NCBI GenBank assembly: GCA_900557435.1
Contig: USSH01000035.1
Span: 1 to 13,877 of the forward strand
Reading direction: 5' to 3'
Source: an uncultured Coprococcus sp.
GTDB lineage: Bacteria; Bacillota; Clostridia; Lachnospirales; Lachnospiraceae
DNA: 13,877 bases
Of this stretch, positions 13,617-13,877 are shown piece after piece. Position 1 is the first letter of the stretch. Every line of letters begins with the position of its first letter. A model generated the notes under the pieces. The model saw nothing but the letters and a program-made list of their open reading frames with translations. It was not told the origin of the DNA and made no database searches. Both the position numbers and the translations under genes were made by a program.

Positions 13617-13877
13617 CTAAAATCTAATCTCTGGATAATAACACGACAGACCCATGTTGCATTTCTCCAGCGAATCAAATGGATAAATCATTCTTTCTAA
13701 ATATTCCGTTTCGTTTTTTGCATTCTCGGCTATCTTGATATTTTTTTTCGTTGTTATAATATCTTGACAAACAGACAACGGATTGTCTGCTCTTCCTACT
13801 ATTTTCAACGAATAGATCCCCATTTTTTGCATTCGATATAATGCACACATTGCACAAGCTTCATTATGAAATAATCG
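13617..13877 (-). CDS. U32-peptidase-like protein, C-terminal end (open at window edge)
   Basis: 86 codons are visible and the frame is open to the right edge; the N-terminal part lies outside. Features typical of the end of the U32 collagenase-like family are a C-x-x-C pair in NEACAMCALYRMQKMGI, then LKIVGRADNP, and a C-terminal KCNMGLSCYYPEIRF. U32 members include UbiU/UbiV/RlhA (hydroxylation factors with iron-sulfur clusters) and putative peptidases; the cysteines here could be cluster ligands. It stops with TAG 15 nt before the acetyltransferase ATG. Without the N-terminal barrel the subfamily cannot be set. Confidence 0.6.
   Translation of the reverse strand, partial: RLFHNEACAMCALYRMQKMGIYSLKIVGRADNPLSVCQDIITTKKNIKIAENAKNETEYLERMIYPFDSLEKCNMGLSCYYPEIRF

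Noticed and set aside
1..13877. CRISPR array, tRNA or rRNA genes
   Set aside because: No regularly spaced direct repeats, no cloverleaf with CCA-type end and no conserved rRNA segment was seen anywhere in the window.

Overview
The window looks like chromosome from a Lachnospiraceae-type Firmicute (class Clostridia, possibly near Coprococcus). This rests on the type III glutamine synthetase, the TopB type with a YPRTDAR active site, the clostridial-style serine recombinase module, G-rich Shine-Dalgarno sites and moderate-to-low GC. The assignment is inference; there is no rRNA in the window. Every intact gene is on the minus strand, so transcription runs from high to low coordinates. Only the IS66 debris at the left edge is on the plus strand.

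Positions 1-2070 are a mosaic of broken mobile DNA. The end of an IS66 accessory gene and a truncated IS66 tnpB (plus strand) abut, near 345, a minus-strand module: the C-terminal two thirds of a large serine recombinase followed by two small coupled genes. The recombinase fragment is joined directly, near 2066-2073, to the 3' end of a DNA topoisomerase III gene. TopB has lost its native C-terminal tail and gained about 33 out-of-frame residues read from recombinase DNA.

Positions 4090-4536 are non-coding. They hold a strong G-rich hairpin, a roughly 200 bp multi-hairpin repeat bounded by 9-bp inverted repeats, and the glnN terminator. glnN (4537-6645) encodes glutamine synthetase III. Its leader has a sigma-A-like promoter followed by a terminator-like hairpin, which suggests attenuation.

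Positions 6883-11444 hold a calcineurin-like phosphatase, a 10-TM membrane protein, a stand-alone CinA/PncC amidase domain and a second 10-TM protein with a charged N terminus and a coiled-coil/acidic C terminus. Two remnants of an AAA-ATPase/PD-(D/E)XK (DUF1703-type) gene flank cinA in permuted order. Both 10-TM proteins have a topology and C-terminal arrangement reminiscent of SEDS (FtsW/RodA) proteins, but without the hallmark residues. That is a hypothesis, not an identification.

Positions 11445-11770 are non-coding and unusually structured: an 8-bp inverted repeat with nested hairpins, imperfect 28-nt direct repeats 221 bp apart, and a probable terminator. Positions 11771-13877 are visibly more AT-rich and carry a tight set of three genes: the C-terminal end of a U32-peptidase-like protein (open at the window edge), a GNAT acetyltransferase and a short AMP-forming acyl-CoA ligase. 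This looks like the end of a small biosynthetic or modification operon whose product cannot be told from here.

No tRNA, rRNA or CRISPR array was seen.
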